Of a stretch of 41,013 nucleotides of DNA, positions 20,191-27,084 are shown in pieces. Source of the stretch: a virus; IMG/VR virus record IMGVR_UViG_3300035659_001354, positions 1-41,013 of that record. One strand, given 5' to 3'. The number at the start of each line of letters is the position of its first letter. Positions within the stretch are counted from its first letter, which is position 1. The notes below the pieces were generated by a model. It was given only the letters and a program-made list of their open reading frames with translations. It had not been told where the DNA came from and did not search any database. The translations under genes were made by a program, and so were the position numbers.

Positions 20191-20731
20191 ATTTTGCGCC
20201 TCGAGTTGGAGTTTTGAGGTGACGAACCCGCAGAGGAAGAGTGTCGATCAGGTATCCGTTGCGTCGGAACTTGCCCCACATGTAGACACATTCGCATGAC
20301 TCGTGGCCCGGCTGCCAGTCATATAGTTGTTTCAGCACCAGGGTTCTGCACACGCTTGTTCCGAAGGCTAAGTGCCCTTGACAGTCTGGGGCCTCGTAGT
20401 CTAGGGCTACAGCAACTAACTTCGGGTTTGTCTGCAGCAAGTCGATCGCTGCTTGCGGATAGTTGAACGGAAGAAGAGTGTCCACGTCAAGGTTCAACGT
20501 GAACTCGGCCTCTGCTAGAGCGATGCCTCTTTTCCGCGCAATATGCAGCGGCTCGTCAACAAGAGCTTTGATGTATGTTCTCGAGTAAGGCTCGAGTCCT
20601 TCGCCGCCGTCGCTGTCTATCACGATCACCTGACCCGTTGAAAGTAAAGGCAGATGGTGATCTCTGAACGCGCGCACAATTTTCGCGTCTTCTTTGACGG
20701 GAATGACTATGCTCAGTTCAGCCCTCAGCAT
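20183..20731 (-). CDS. Family 2-like glycosyltransferase
   Basis: A 182-residue protein with the GT-A fold start ELSIVIPVKEDAKIVRAF, VIVIDSDGGEG and the metal-binding DVDT at about residues 82-85 (TLNLDVDTLLPF). It is short for the family, with no membrane span, so it may be a minimal enzyme. It lies between tail genes, one of three glycosyltransferases in the structural arm. It may glycosylate a virion protein, or modify the cell surface. The acceptor is not known. Confidence 0.8.
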   Translation of the reverse strand: MLRAELSIVIPVKEDAKIVRAFRDHHLPLLSTGQVIVIDSDGGEGLEPYSRTYIKALVDEPLHIARKRGIALAEAEFTLNLDVDTLLPFNYPQAAIDLLQTNPKLVAVALDYEAPDCQGHLAFGTSVCRTLVLKQLYDWQPGHESCECVYMWGKFRRNGYLIDTLPLRVRHLKTPTRGAKYG

Positions 20732-20737
20732 GGCATG

Positions 20738-21973
20738 TCAAAGCCCCGGGAATCCGCTTGGAACGTCACCGATGTAGTGCAATTCATACCAGTCCAGCAA
20801 CAAGTCTGCAAGGTTATTGGACCATATCCTGACGTAGTCAACATTCTTGCCAATGGTCAGGTGAGCCTTCAGGTCCACTAGCGTGTAGGTTGCATCATTA
20901 CAGGCTACGACGATCTCACCGCTGTCTGTACCATCAGCATACTCTATTCGGAAAGACACTGTGCCTGCTCCAACGCCAGCACGCATTTTGACTTCGATGG
21001 ACCATTTCGTGAAGAGGCCAGACGTCATTTGAATGCCCCAGCCGATCGCTGACTGCGCGATATATCCCGTGTATGGCACTGCGACGTAGGTGTTTCCTGA
21101 GTAGGCTTCTGCAGGGTTCGTTTCAATATCTGGCCCGCCACCGCAACCGCCGCCGCCTGTCTCCCAATCGTCAAGGTCCTCAAAATCTTCCTCAATGAAC
21201 GCGCCGGACGCAACGCCAAAGAACAAGGCTTCAACGTCGCATTTGTAGAACACGAGTTTGTTAGCTAGAAACAGCATGGTTCGAGACGTGATAACGTATT
21301 GTACCTTGCTCGCGTCGTTGACTCTATCTCCCTCAAACACTTCGGCAAGGGTATACAAAAGGGAGACGTACTTCGTGCGCATGCCCGCGCGATCGTAAAC
21401 TGTTGCAGGGTTCTGAGGCAGTAAAACGCCTTCGATCGTTGACTCTGTGTAGCTTGGCAGATACCAACCTGTTATGGTTTCCTGGCTGTTGAGAGTCAGG
21501 GTGAAAAGTGTGAGATCTGCAGAGAGCCCGTTGCTTTCAAACTGATTTTTCAGTTTGTTGAAGAAATCCTCTTCACCATCCCATTTGCTCGGTACGCCTG
21601 TCATGACCGTCTTCAGGGTCAACTGCAGTTCATAGAACGCGAAAGTATCGAGGAATCGATGTTTCTTGAAGGATTCGACAACATACACATTTCCGGCCGC
21701 GTCGGTCACTTCGTCTCTTTGTATGAACGCTGTTTTTGTGATGCAGATTGCGTCGTATCGGACATAGATGCCAGGCATCAGTAGAAAGGAGTTCAAACCT
21801 TTCGGTATGATGAAGCCTTGAACAGTGGACTCCGCAAAGGTCTTGGCGTACCATCCTGTTATAGCGTCTGGTGCTCCTAGACTGAGCGTTCGCTTTGTAA
21901 TGTCTGCAGTGGCGCCTAGCTCGGTCCACTTGTTCTCAAGAATTCCGTAGACGTCGGGGACTACTGCGGCCAT
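20738..21973 (-). CDS. Structural protein with a duplicated N-terminal domain and C-terminal beta-sandwich
   Basis: A 411-residue protein. Residues about 15-120 and 130-245 are related: AITGWYAKTFAESTVQGFIIP aligns with TITGWYLPSYTESTIEGVLL, and RDEVTDAAGNVYVVESF with GDRVNDASKVQYVITSR. Both repeats fit small head-tail adaptor or neck barrels. After a glycine-rich linker (TGGGGCGGG) comes a C-terminal sandwich (GNTYVAVPYTGYIAQSAIGW, VEVKMRAGV) like a carbohydrate-binding module. It is presumably part of the neck or portal surface. The start ATG overlaps the previous small gene. Confidence 0.65.
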   Translation of the reverse strand: MAAVVPDVYGILENKWTELGATADITKRTLSLGAPDAITGWYAKTFAESTVQGFIIPKGLNSFLLMPGIYVRYDAICITKTAFIQRDEVTDAAGNVYVVESFKKHRFLDTFAFYELQLTLKTVMTGVPSKWDGEEDFFNKLKNQFESNGLSADLTLFTLTLNSQETITGWYLPSYTESTIEGVLLPQNPATVYDRAGMRTKYVSLLYTLAEVFEGDRVNDASKVQYVITSRTMLFLANKLVFYKCDVEALFFGVASGAFIEEDFEDLDDWETGGGGCGGGPDIETNPAEAYSGNTYVAVPYTGYIAQSAIGWGIQMTSGLFTKWSIEVKMRAGVGAGTVSFRIEYADGTDSGEIVVACNDATYTLVDLKAHLTIGKNVDYVRIWSNNLADLLLDWYELHYIGDVPSGFPGL

Positions 21974-22134
21974 GTTTTCAACCTAGAGGGTGGTTTTCTG
22001 TTGGGGAAGTTTTCCAGCCAGTCTGAATACGCGTCGGGTAGGTCATACTGACTCGCTGTACAGTTTTGCCGTTTGAGCTCATTGAGATACCATTTCTGAA
22101 ATTCAGGGTGTGTGTATTCATCTTGAGTCGCCAT
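21961..22134 (-). CDS. Hypothetical 57-residue protein
   Basis: Begins MATQDEYTHPEFQKWYLNEL and ends RLKTWPQ; it has a helical centre with a cysteine. The next gene starts inside its 3' end, so the genes are translationally coupled. It is in the neck cluster and may be a small connector, but I cannot assign it. A stop codon (TAG) in this frame overlaps the beginning of the 411-residue protein. Confidence 0.55.
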   Translation of the reverse strand: MATQDEYTHPEFQKWYLNELKRQNCTASQYDLPDAYSDWLENFPNRKPPSRLKTWPQ

Positions 22135-22138
22135 GGGT

Positions 22139-22519
22139 TCAGCCCACCATGACTTGCATACCGTCGTCTGCGCTGCCTTTGATTAGGCGGTCCGCTGCGT
22201 CCTTGATGAGTTGAACGGCAGTAGGGTCCTTCATGAGATCGTTTGTCGTGACGTTGATGCCTCCGAGGCTTGCGACGTCGACGCTTTTGTAGAAGCTGTA
22301 GTAGATCATGCGCGCGACTAGGAAGACCGCGGCCTTCTCGTTTGACTCGAGAGTCACGGTTTTGGTTCCTGCAGTCCCGGCCATGTTTGTCAGTTCGCAG
22401 CCGAACAGGTTGAGCGTGTCGATGGCAAGGTCAATGACGCTCTCAGTGTTTATCGCTGGCAGCTTCGTTGTGTTCAGGTTCATTACGCTGTGAAGCGTTG
22501 CGTAGGTTACGACGACCAT
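22139..22519 (-). CDS. Head-tail connector-like protein
   Basis: A 126-residue protein: MVVVTYATLHSVMNLNTTKL, then TESVIDLAIDTLNLFGCEL, an extended strand block (TKTVTLESNEKAAVFLVARM) and a C-terminal helix (TAVQLIKDAADRLIKGSADD). The alpha-helical bundle with a central strand resembles the adaptor proteins that sit under the portal. It lies between a small structural gene and the neck proteins. The call is positional. Confidence 0.5.
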   Translation of the reverse strand: MVVVTYATLHSVMNLNTTKLPAINTESVIDLAIDTLNLFGCELTNMAGTAGTKTVTLESNEKAAVFLVARMIYYSFYKSVDVASLGGINVTTNDLMKDPTAVQLIKDAADRLIKGSADDGMQVMVG

Positions 22520-22524
22520 TCAGA

Positions 22525-22785
22525 TCACGCCTTGTACCCGTAGGCTATGTAGATGCAGTCGACGTTTGTGCCGGCGCCCGTGATCGTGCACGCGTTGAGA
22601 GCGATGGTGTTGGCCATTTCTGTGCCGTCTGCTTTCTTGACGAACAGTGCTTTCAGCAGTGCTACGCTGCTCTTGAAGTTGTCAAGGGTCACAGTGTCGT
22701 TCTGTGAGACTTGGACCTCTCCGAATTCCGCTCGATGGTAGAGTCCTTTTTTCTGTTTCCAGATCGTTTCTGCTCTATCAACCAT
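22525..22785 (-). CDS. Small structural-type protein
   Basis: An 86-residue protein: MVDRAETIWKQKKGLYHRAE, then SQNDTVTLDNFKSSVALLKA, TIALNACTITGAGTNVDCIY. It is predominantly strand with a small helix, like short decoration or neck proteins. GGTGA precedes the ATG at 22785. It is the first gene after the tRNA in the direction of transcription. Function unknown. Confidence 0.5.
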   Translation of the reverse strand: MVDRAETIWKQKKGLYHRAEFGEVQVSQNDTVTLDNFKSSVALLKALFVKKADGTEMANTIALNACTITGAGTNVDCIYIAYGYKA

Positions 22786-22823
22786 TTTCAGTCACCATGA
22801 ATAAGTGAACTAAGTGGAATAAA

Positions 22824-22901
22824 TGGTACAGAGGGGTGGATTTGAACCACCGACCTCAAGGTTATGAGCCTGGCGGGACGACCTGTCTTCCCTACCTCTG
22901 T
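22824..22901 (-). tRNA. tRNA with CAU anticodon (Met or Ile2), CCA encoded
   Basis: On the minus strand a full cloverleaf is seen. The acceptor is ACAGAGG with CCTCTGT, followed by discriminator A and encoded CCA (22826-22824). Positions 8-9 are TA, the D arm is GGGA/TCCC with loop AGACAGGTCG, the anticodon arm is CCAGG/CCTTG around CTCATAA, and the T arm is GGTGG/CCACC around TTCAAAT. The C28-U42 pair is a mismatch. The tRNA starts with A1-U72, an archaeal initiator feature, but lacks the three G-C pairs of an initiator anticodon stem. So it is elongator-Met or Ile2, undecided. Confidence 0.85.
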
Positions 22902-22914
22902 ACGCTCCGTGAGA

Positions 22915-22964
22915 TTGACACTTGCGTGTTAAACATGTTTGTGTCAAAGATGCTTCGATCTTTG
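22915..22964. other. Paired hairpins beside the tRNA
   Basis: TTGACAC and GTGTCAA flank TTGCGTGTTAAACATGTTT, itself holding the palindrome AAACATGTTT. Immediately next, CAAAGAT and ATCTTTG form a 7-bp stem with loop GCTTCG. They sit at the 5' side of the tRNA on the minus strand and could be a leader structure, processing signal or promoter-proximal element. Confidence 0.45.
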
Positions 22965-23005
22965 GCTCTTCGCAATTCGAAAACGCCTGAAAGTTAGACG
23001 GATAT

Positions 23006-23072
23006 AGACTCGAGTCTTAGTGACGCTGATGAGCCATTGTCCGGGAACGCTCGAGTAGGATCTCGAGTCTTA
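23006..23072. repeat. CTCGAGTCTTA repeats and a 12-bp palindrome
   Basis: AGACTCGAGTCT (23006-23017) is a perfect 12-bp palindrome. The 11-mer CTCGAGTCTTA appears at 23009-23019 and again at 23062-23072, 53 bp apart. They border the degenerate repeat region described next. Their role is unknown; protein binding or recombination are possibilities. Confidence 0.5.
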
Positions 23073-23305
23073 CCCGACGGCTAACGTCTGATAGTGAGCT
23101 CGCCCGGACGTCAGCAACGTCCCTTTTGCGTCGGAAAACACCGCTCCAGCGGCGCCCTCAACGACGGACAACGTCTCTTGTGTCAGCTGCAGGAGATCTC
23201 GCTCCGTCCTCTTTGCGTCAGGACCTTGACTCGAGCGGAGGATTTATCGACGCACTTCGTCTGATGTTGGGCTGCCAGGATCTCCGGGAGCGTCTGATTT
23301 GCGTC
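23060..23305 (-). repeat. Degenerate tandem repeat with about 87-bp period
   Basis: TTTGCGTC appears on the plus strand at 23125, 23212 and 23298, 87 and 86 nt apart. On the minus strand the three units align well: GACGCAAA, a variable stretch, then A/GAGACG, 5 nt, CGTCG. Unit A is the methyltransferase C-terminal coding sequence. Units B and C lie downstream of its stop. Each encodes an arginine-rich peptide similar to that C-terminus. Only two-thirds of positions agree by eye, so this is a decayed duplication or a conserved DNA/RNA element. Confidence 0.55.
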
Positions 23306-23936
23306 GGAAATGAAAGAGAATCTGATGTATCCCATCCGGCCGATCGTACGAGTCGACGAGCTCATAGTTTAGCGTTCGGAACATGCCGACATAGTCGTGG
23401 TGGAAGTTGTGCCAGTCTAGTTTTTCGTCTTCCGCTGGGTTGAAGTATTCCATGAGCACTAGGTCGTCGCTCAGTTTCGTGAGGTTTGTGCATGCGTCCG
23501 ACCACGGGTGCTTTTCTGAGTCTTTGGAGACTTCAGGTATGTGCATGAGAACGGTTCTTGTCAGAGCTATCTCGAACGGTTTCTCTGGCAGAGGCAGATC
23601 TGAAGCTCGTACGTTGACCGCTTTAAGGACGAACTCAGCTGCGGGCTCTGTGATATCGCATTTGGCAAGTTGAATGTTCTTGTACTCATGTCTTTCAATG
23701 CGTTCTTGTGCGCGGTTCAGCATACTGTCAGACCAGTCGACAGCGACAACTCGAGGGATCTGTTGAAAACTTGAGAAGAGCTCACCGCTTCCGCAGCCGA
23801 CGTCGATGAGGCTTTGTGGGTGAGTCTTGATGAGATAGGCAGCTACGATTCGTCTTCCGAAGACGTCGGGCACGTAGTAGACTGAGCCGCGGCGTTCCCA
23901 GTAATCGTGGAGTCGGTGTTCAACGTCGCTCATCAT
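23244..23936 (-). CDS. Class I SAM-dependent methyltransferase
   Basis: A 230-residue protein with motif I LIDVGCGSGELF (43-54), the acidic end of strand 2 VVAVDWSDSMLNRAQ, and LAKCDITEP for motif III. After the core, PFEIALTRTVLMHIPEVSKD fits motif IV and the following helix. It is a typical soluble class I enzyme. The C-terminal 20 residues are a charged tail (RRKSDAPGDPGSPTSDEVRR) that lies in the 87-bp repeat region. It is in a block with two glycosyltransferases, so sugar or protein methylation is a possible role. Confidence 0.8.
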   Translation of the reverse strand: MMSDVEHRLHDYWERRGSVYYVPDVFGRRIVAAYLIKTHPQSLIDVGCGSGELFSSFQQIPRVVAVDWSDSMLNRAQERIERHEYKNIQLAKCDITEPAAEFVLKAVNVRASDLPLPEKPFEIALTRTVLMHIPEVSKDSEKHPWSDACTNLTKLSDDLVLMEYFNPAEDEKLDWHNFHHDYVGMFRTLNYELVDSYDRPDGIHQILFHFRRKSDAPGDPGSPTSDEVRR

Positions 23937-24142
23937 TTGGTTTCGAACCTCACGACTTCATGGTCGCATTTGCAGATTTTGCAGTAGTGTTTCTCACGGA
24001 CCTCTTTGACAGAAAGAAATACGTTGTCAATGTAGAGTAGAGCTCCTTTGCCGTCGCCGTTTGGATGGCCGCACTTGGGGCATGCTGGAAAGCAAGCGTC
24101 GTACAATTCACCGCAGTTTTCGCATGGCGGTCGAACGCACAT
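23933..24142 (-). CDS. Double zinc-ribbon small protein
   Basis: A 69-residue protein: MCVRPPCENCGELYDACFPA, then CPKCGHPN, and near the end KHYCKICKCDHEVV. There are four CxxC-like pairs, so two metal sites are likely. It starts where the glycosyltransferase ends and overlaps the methyltransferase start. It may be a regulatory or adaptor subunit in this cassette, but there is no direct evidence. Confidence 0.6.
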   Translation of the reverse strand: MCVRPPCENCGELYDACFPACPKCGHPNGDGKGALLYIDNVFLSVKEVREKHYCKICKCDHEVVRFETK

Positions 24143-25125
24143 CAGTCCATGCCCTCGACGATCTTCATGAAGCGGTCTGCAACGGGCTTCTCGTCGTGCA
24201 CGGTTACAGCGTACTCGTAGCCTTTGCTTCCGAACTTGCGTACGAGACTCGGGTTCTCAACGAGCAGTTTGCTTTTGCTTCGCAAGTCGTCGTCGTCAGT
24301 CCACTGGATAAACGGGTTCTTGACGCTTGGATATTCTTTGTCCATGATCTCAATCACGTCAGGGTCCAGTCGACAGAACACAGCTGCCTTGAACATGCTG
24401 GCTTCGATTGCTGCGAGCCCGTATGCTCCGATCACGTGTTGATCGTAGTAGATGTTTGTTCGAGCGAGGATTCGCATGCACTGGTCCCATGTGAAGTTTT
24501 GCACGACTTGGTATTCCACGAGCGGATTGTTCAAGATCAATTCGGTGATGATGCGATAGAACAGGGCTGAGCCTTTTCGTTCCTGACTGGTTGGTGCGTG
24601 TGAAACCACGATTTTTCTGATGTCTCCGTCAAAGATCTTCAGGGCCCGGTGATCTGGGGCACACATGCCGTAAACGCGTTTGAGTTCTCCGATCGGCCGT
24701 GCAACTGGCATCCATACGCCTGTTGGAACTATGCGTAGCAAGTCGGGGGTGCTCAAGAGCGTTTCGTATCCGCCGGTGCCGAACATTTCGTCGGCTTGCT
24801 TCACAATATCCTTGCCGTAGGTGCGGACGTCGCTGCCATGGAAGTAGAGCAGTATCTTTTTGCCTTTCAGCTTCTCTTTGTCTAGGTGTAAGCCGCTGAA
24901 GAATGGTTTCACAGCTGTGTGGAAAACTATGACGTCTGCAGTGTAGACCATTTCGCGGCAGCTTTCTTCTCGGTAGTAACGCATCTCTGCGATCGTTGGG
25001 TAGTCTATGTAGTTGTTGTTTGCGCGCATGTTGATTGCTTGGACGTCTTTGCGCTTGTTCAGGGCATGCGCTAACGTGTAGCCGGCGCCGGCCATGTCTG
25101 CGAAACAAAGATTCAGGACCTTCAA
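24142..25125 (-). CDS. GT4/GT1-like glycosyltransferase
   Basis: A 327-residue protein. It has a Rossmann-type first domain (MKVLNLCFADMAGAGYTLAH), GKKILLYFHGSDVRTYGKDI, and a C-terminal donor-binding half with IRKIVVSHAPTSQERKGSAL and DQHVIGAYGLAAIEASMFKA, where the GxxxxEA pattern of the GT4 nucleotide pocket is visible. It lacks membrane segments, so it is cytoplasmic. In a virion gene block it may decorate capsid or tail proteins or make a host-like surface glycan. Confidence 0.8.
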   Translation of the reverse strand: MKVLNLCFADMAGAGYTLAHALNKRKDVQAINMRANNNYIDYPTIAEMRYYREESCREMVYTADVIVFHTAVKPFFSGLHLDKEKLKGKKILLYFHGSDVRTYGKDIVKQADEMFGTGGYETLLSTPDLLRIVPTGVWMPVARPIGELKRVYGMCAPDHRALKIFDGDIRKIVVSHAPTSQERKGSALFYRIITELILNNPLVEYQVVQNFTWDQCMRILARTNIYYDQHVIGAYGLAAIEASMFKAAVFCRLDPDVIEIMDKEYPSVKNPFIQWTDDDDLRSKSKLLVENPSLVRKFGSKGYEYAVTVHDEKPVADRFMKIVEGMD

Positions 25126-25565
25126 GTTTCATCGTCTCCGACGCTGTGACCCTTGAAGGGTCGCTTGCGTTTTGTCGGTTTCTCTTCTGTTTCCGTTTCC
25201 GAGGGCGGTAACGGTTCGTCGGTTTCTACAGTGATCTGTGTAGTGTCCGACACTATTCGCGGTTCAGTGACCTTTTCAGCTTCAACGGGCTGCTCAGTCC
25301 CGACGCTTGGACTCGGCTGTGTGTCGGTGATCTTCGGGGCTAACTTCTTTTCAAGGTCAAGCTGTTGTGGTTCGAGTCTTTCGAGCTTGTGGAACGTGAC
25401 GCTGCTGCCATGATAGACGATTTTGACGTTGCATTCACCGTTCTGCAAGCCGTCGAACACGTCCCAGCCCTTGCCGACGAGGATCTCCTCGAGGGCAGCC
25501 TTGATCTTCTCGTAGACAGCGTTTTCCAAGGCCCACTGGCCTATCTTAATCTGGGTGGTTTCCAT
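25122..25565 (-). CDS. Hypothetical protein with an acidic, threonine-rich tail
   Basis: A 147-residue protein. ATG 25565 is preferred over a GTG 12 nt upstream, because AGGAGGTGG lies just before it. The first 60 residues form a compact alpha/beta domain (VYEKIKAALEEILVGKGWDV). The rest is low-complexity and acidic (VGTEQPVEAEKVTEP, ETETEEKPTKRKRP), a disordered tail. It lies between two glycosyltransferase genes. Confidence 0.5.
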   Translation of the reverse strand: METTQIKIGQWALENAVYEKIKAALEEILVGKGWDVFDGLQNGECNVKIVYHGSSVTFHKLERLEPQQLDLEKKLAPKITDTQPSPSVGTEQPVEAEKVTEPRIVSDTTQITVETDEPLPPSETETEEKPTKRKRPFKGHSVGDDET

Positions 25566-26313
25566 CTTGTTGACCACCTCCTGTCAGTTTTTTAAGAGTG
25601 GAAAGGACTTCGCCCATGTCTTTCGGTTCAAGCCATCCGCGCTGCATGAGATCAACCATGTAGTTCTGATGTGGGATGAGCCGACTTTGATCTTTGAACG
25701 GTTTGAAGTGCACGATCGCAAAATGGTCGGTCCAATAGATCGGGTATTTCTCCTCGATCAACCGTTCAAACTTGTCTCTGAGATGCCAGTGTGTCCCGCG
25801 ATAGTGCATGCCTTCTTCTTTCTGAAAGACTCGCGGATGCCAGGCTTTGACCATGCGCTCCGCGTGTGTGCCCGGGTTGTACAGAGGACAGTTGGCCACG
25901 ATGCAGCCGCTTTCGTACGTTGCCTCCATGGACTCTTGAAAGTCGCCCATGACCATCTCGTCCGCGTCGATGATCAGAAACCAGTCGCCTAGAGGCACGG
26001 CGTCGATAAGAGCGGTTCGCTTGACAGCTTGATTTTGCCATGGTTTGTCGCGTCCTTCAGCGGGGTGCAGATACAGTGTTTGAGGCAGACCCTTGAAGTG
26101 TTTGATGATTTCCAGAGATCCGTCGGTGCTGAATGGTTCAGCGTCTGGGACGAATTCTTTGTATCGCTGATAGTAGAGGTCGTAAGCTCCGTCTGCAACG
26201 ATCACCTGGTCCACGACTTCGCGTACGCTCTCAAGTGTTGCTGCTAAGAAGGTTCGGTCGTTGTAGACGTTTATGAGCGCATGCAGTTTCAAGGTTTCTT
26301 CCTCGATGGACAT
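25546..26313 (-). CDS. Family 2-like glycosyltransferase
   Basis: A 255-residue protein with the GT-A pattern: HALINVYNDRTFLAATLES, VDQVIVADGAYD, then LIIDADEMVMGDF with the metal-binding DAD at about residues 116-118. The later residues WHPRVFQKEEGMHYRGTHWH and YWTDHFAIVHFKP fit the acceptor side. There are no membrane spans. It starts 21 nt inside a small cysteine gene and is followed by another glycosyltransferase. Probably modifies a virion or cell-surface component. Confidence 0.8.
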   Translation of the reverse strand: MSIEEETLKLHALINVYNDRTFLAATLESVREVVDQVIVADGAYDLYYQRYKEFVPDAEPFSTDGSLEIIKHFKGLPQTLYLHPAEGRDKPWQNQAVKRTALIDAVPLGDWFLIIDADEMVMGDFQESMEATYESGCIVANCPLYNPGTHAERMVKAWHPRVFQKEEGMHYRGTHWHLRDKFERLIEEKYPIYWTDHFAIVHFKPFKDQSRLIPHQNYMVDLMQRGWLEPKDMGEVLSTLKKLTGGGQQDGNHPD

Positions 26314-26426
26314 TCAGGGTTTTCGCAAGATCTTCTATGACGGAGAAGGTCGTCGGCCGTGAAGAGAATCTGGTCTTCGCAGACAGGCATCGGTATACCG
26401 AGTATTTTGATGATGCCTGACGTCAA
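26289..26426 (-). CDS. Cysteine-bearing 45-residue protein
   Basis: A TTG-started frame overlapping the previous stop (TTGA), coding MTSGIIKILGIPMPVCEDQI, then a helix (LFTADDLLRHRRS) and CENPECPSRKKP. C-x2-5-C knuckle elements give a possible half zinc site. It ends within the start of the glycosyltransferase gene. A helix followed by C-x4-C is typical of small recruiting peptides. Confidence 0.45.
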   Translation of the reverse strand: MTSGIIKILGIPMPVCEDQILFTADDLLRHRRSCENPECPSRKKP

Positions 26427-26608
26427 ACTAAAGCCTCATCGATCTTGGCTTTCGTCGGTTGCGATGTGACTTGCTTGAATAATTCGACGCAGGCTTCTTT
26501 GGTTGGAGCTTCGACTTCTATGCCGCCGAAGCCGTCACGGTTGATGCGAAATTTCGGTGGACTCTGAGGCTGTTTTGTGCATTTCGTGCATTCTTCTGGC
26601 TCGTTCAT
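26423..26608 (-). CDS. Small CxxC protein
   Basis: A 61-residue protein: MNEPEECTKCTKQPQSPPKF, then a mixed fold (RINRDGFGGIEVEAPTKEAC) and a helical C-terminus (VELFKQVTSQPTKAKIDEAL). One CxxC and one more cysteine give an incomplete metal site. Next to a fibronectin-like protein and a small cysteine protein. The function is unknown. Confidence 0.5.
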   Translation of the reverse strand: MNEPEECTKCTKQPQSPPKFRINRDGFGGIEVEAPTKEACVELFKQVTSQPTKAKIDEALV

Positions 26609-26696
26609 GTTTTCACGTCGACCGTGGCTTTGAGAAGTTTCTGAATAGCGAGTAAGATTGGTTTGGGGATATATCGTTTTCGACGCTCCGCACGCC

Positions 26697-27083
26697 TTAG
26701 TTGTTGTCCTGTTCTGTAGCTAGATGGTCTCGTACAGCTTGCAGCAAGTCCTGTGGCAATGCTTTCTTTGCTAACGGAGCATCAGTGTGAGGAAGAACGC
26801 GACGTTTTCTTCTACCGAAGACGCCGGCATCTGGAGTGTTGAAAGAGACTTCTGATCCGTAGCCCCATCCAGCACTATTTTTGGCCTTCGCGCGGTAATA
26901 GATCGCCGTTTGAAAAGGCAGATCCGTGAACTTGTGTGTGAAGGTGCCAGTGCTGAACGAGCCCGCTTCAGTCCAGCTGTTCGGGTATGAACCGCTGTAC
27001 AGACCCCATTCGAAGCCTCGTTCGCTGGGGTTTTCGCCGCCCGTGTTGGTGATGTTTCCGTTGAATGTTGCGCGGACTGGCAT
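26697..27083 (-). CDS. Fibronectin type III-like adhesin accessory protein
   Basis: A 128-residue protein with the beta-sandwich pattern ATFNGNITNTGGENPSERGF, then GSFSTGTFTHKFTDLPFQTA and YYRAKAKNSAGWGYGSEVSF, which is the strand order of a fibronectin III-like domain with T-x-Y-Y-x-R-A-K-A-x-N-S-A-G at strand F. A basic tail (FGRRKRRVLPHT) and a helical end follow. Next to the DUF2341 protein, it may extend a tail spike. It has no signal peptide. Confidence 0.65.
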   Translation of the reverse strand: MPVRATFNGNITNTGGENPSERGFEWGLYSGSYPNSWTEAGSFSTGTFTHKFTDLPFQTAIYYRAKAKNSAGWGYGSEVSFNTPDAGVFGRRKRRVLPHTDAPLAKKALPQDLLQAVRDHLATEQDNN

Positions 27084-27084
27084 T

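Noticed and set aside
23015-23075. Possible hammerhead ribozyme core (CTGATGAG, then a short loop and GGGAAC) near the tRNA
   Set aside because: The GAAA core is not intact and the flanking strands cannot form stem I, so it is most likely a chance match.
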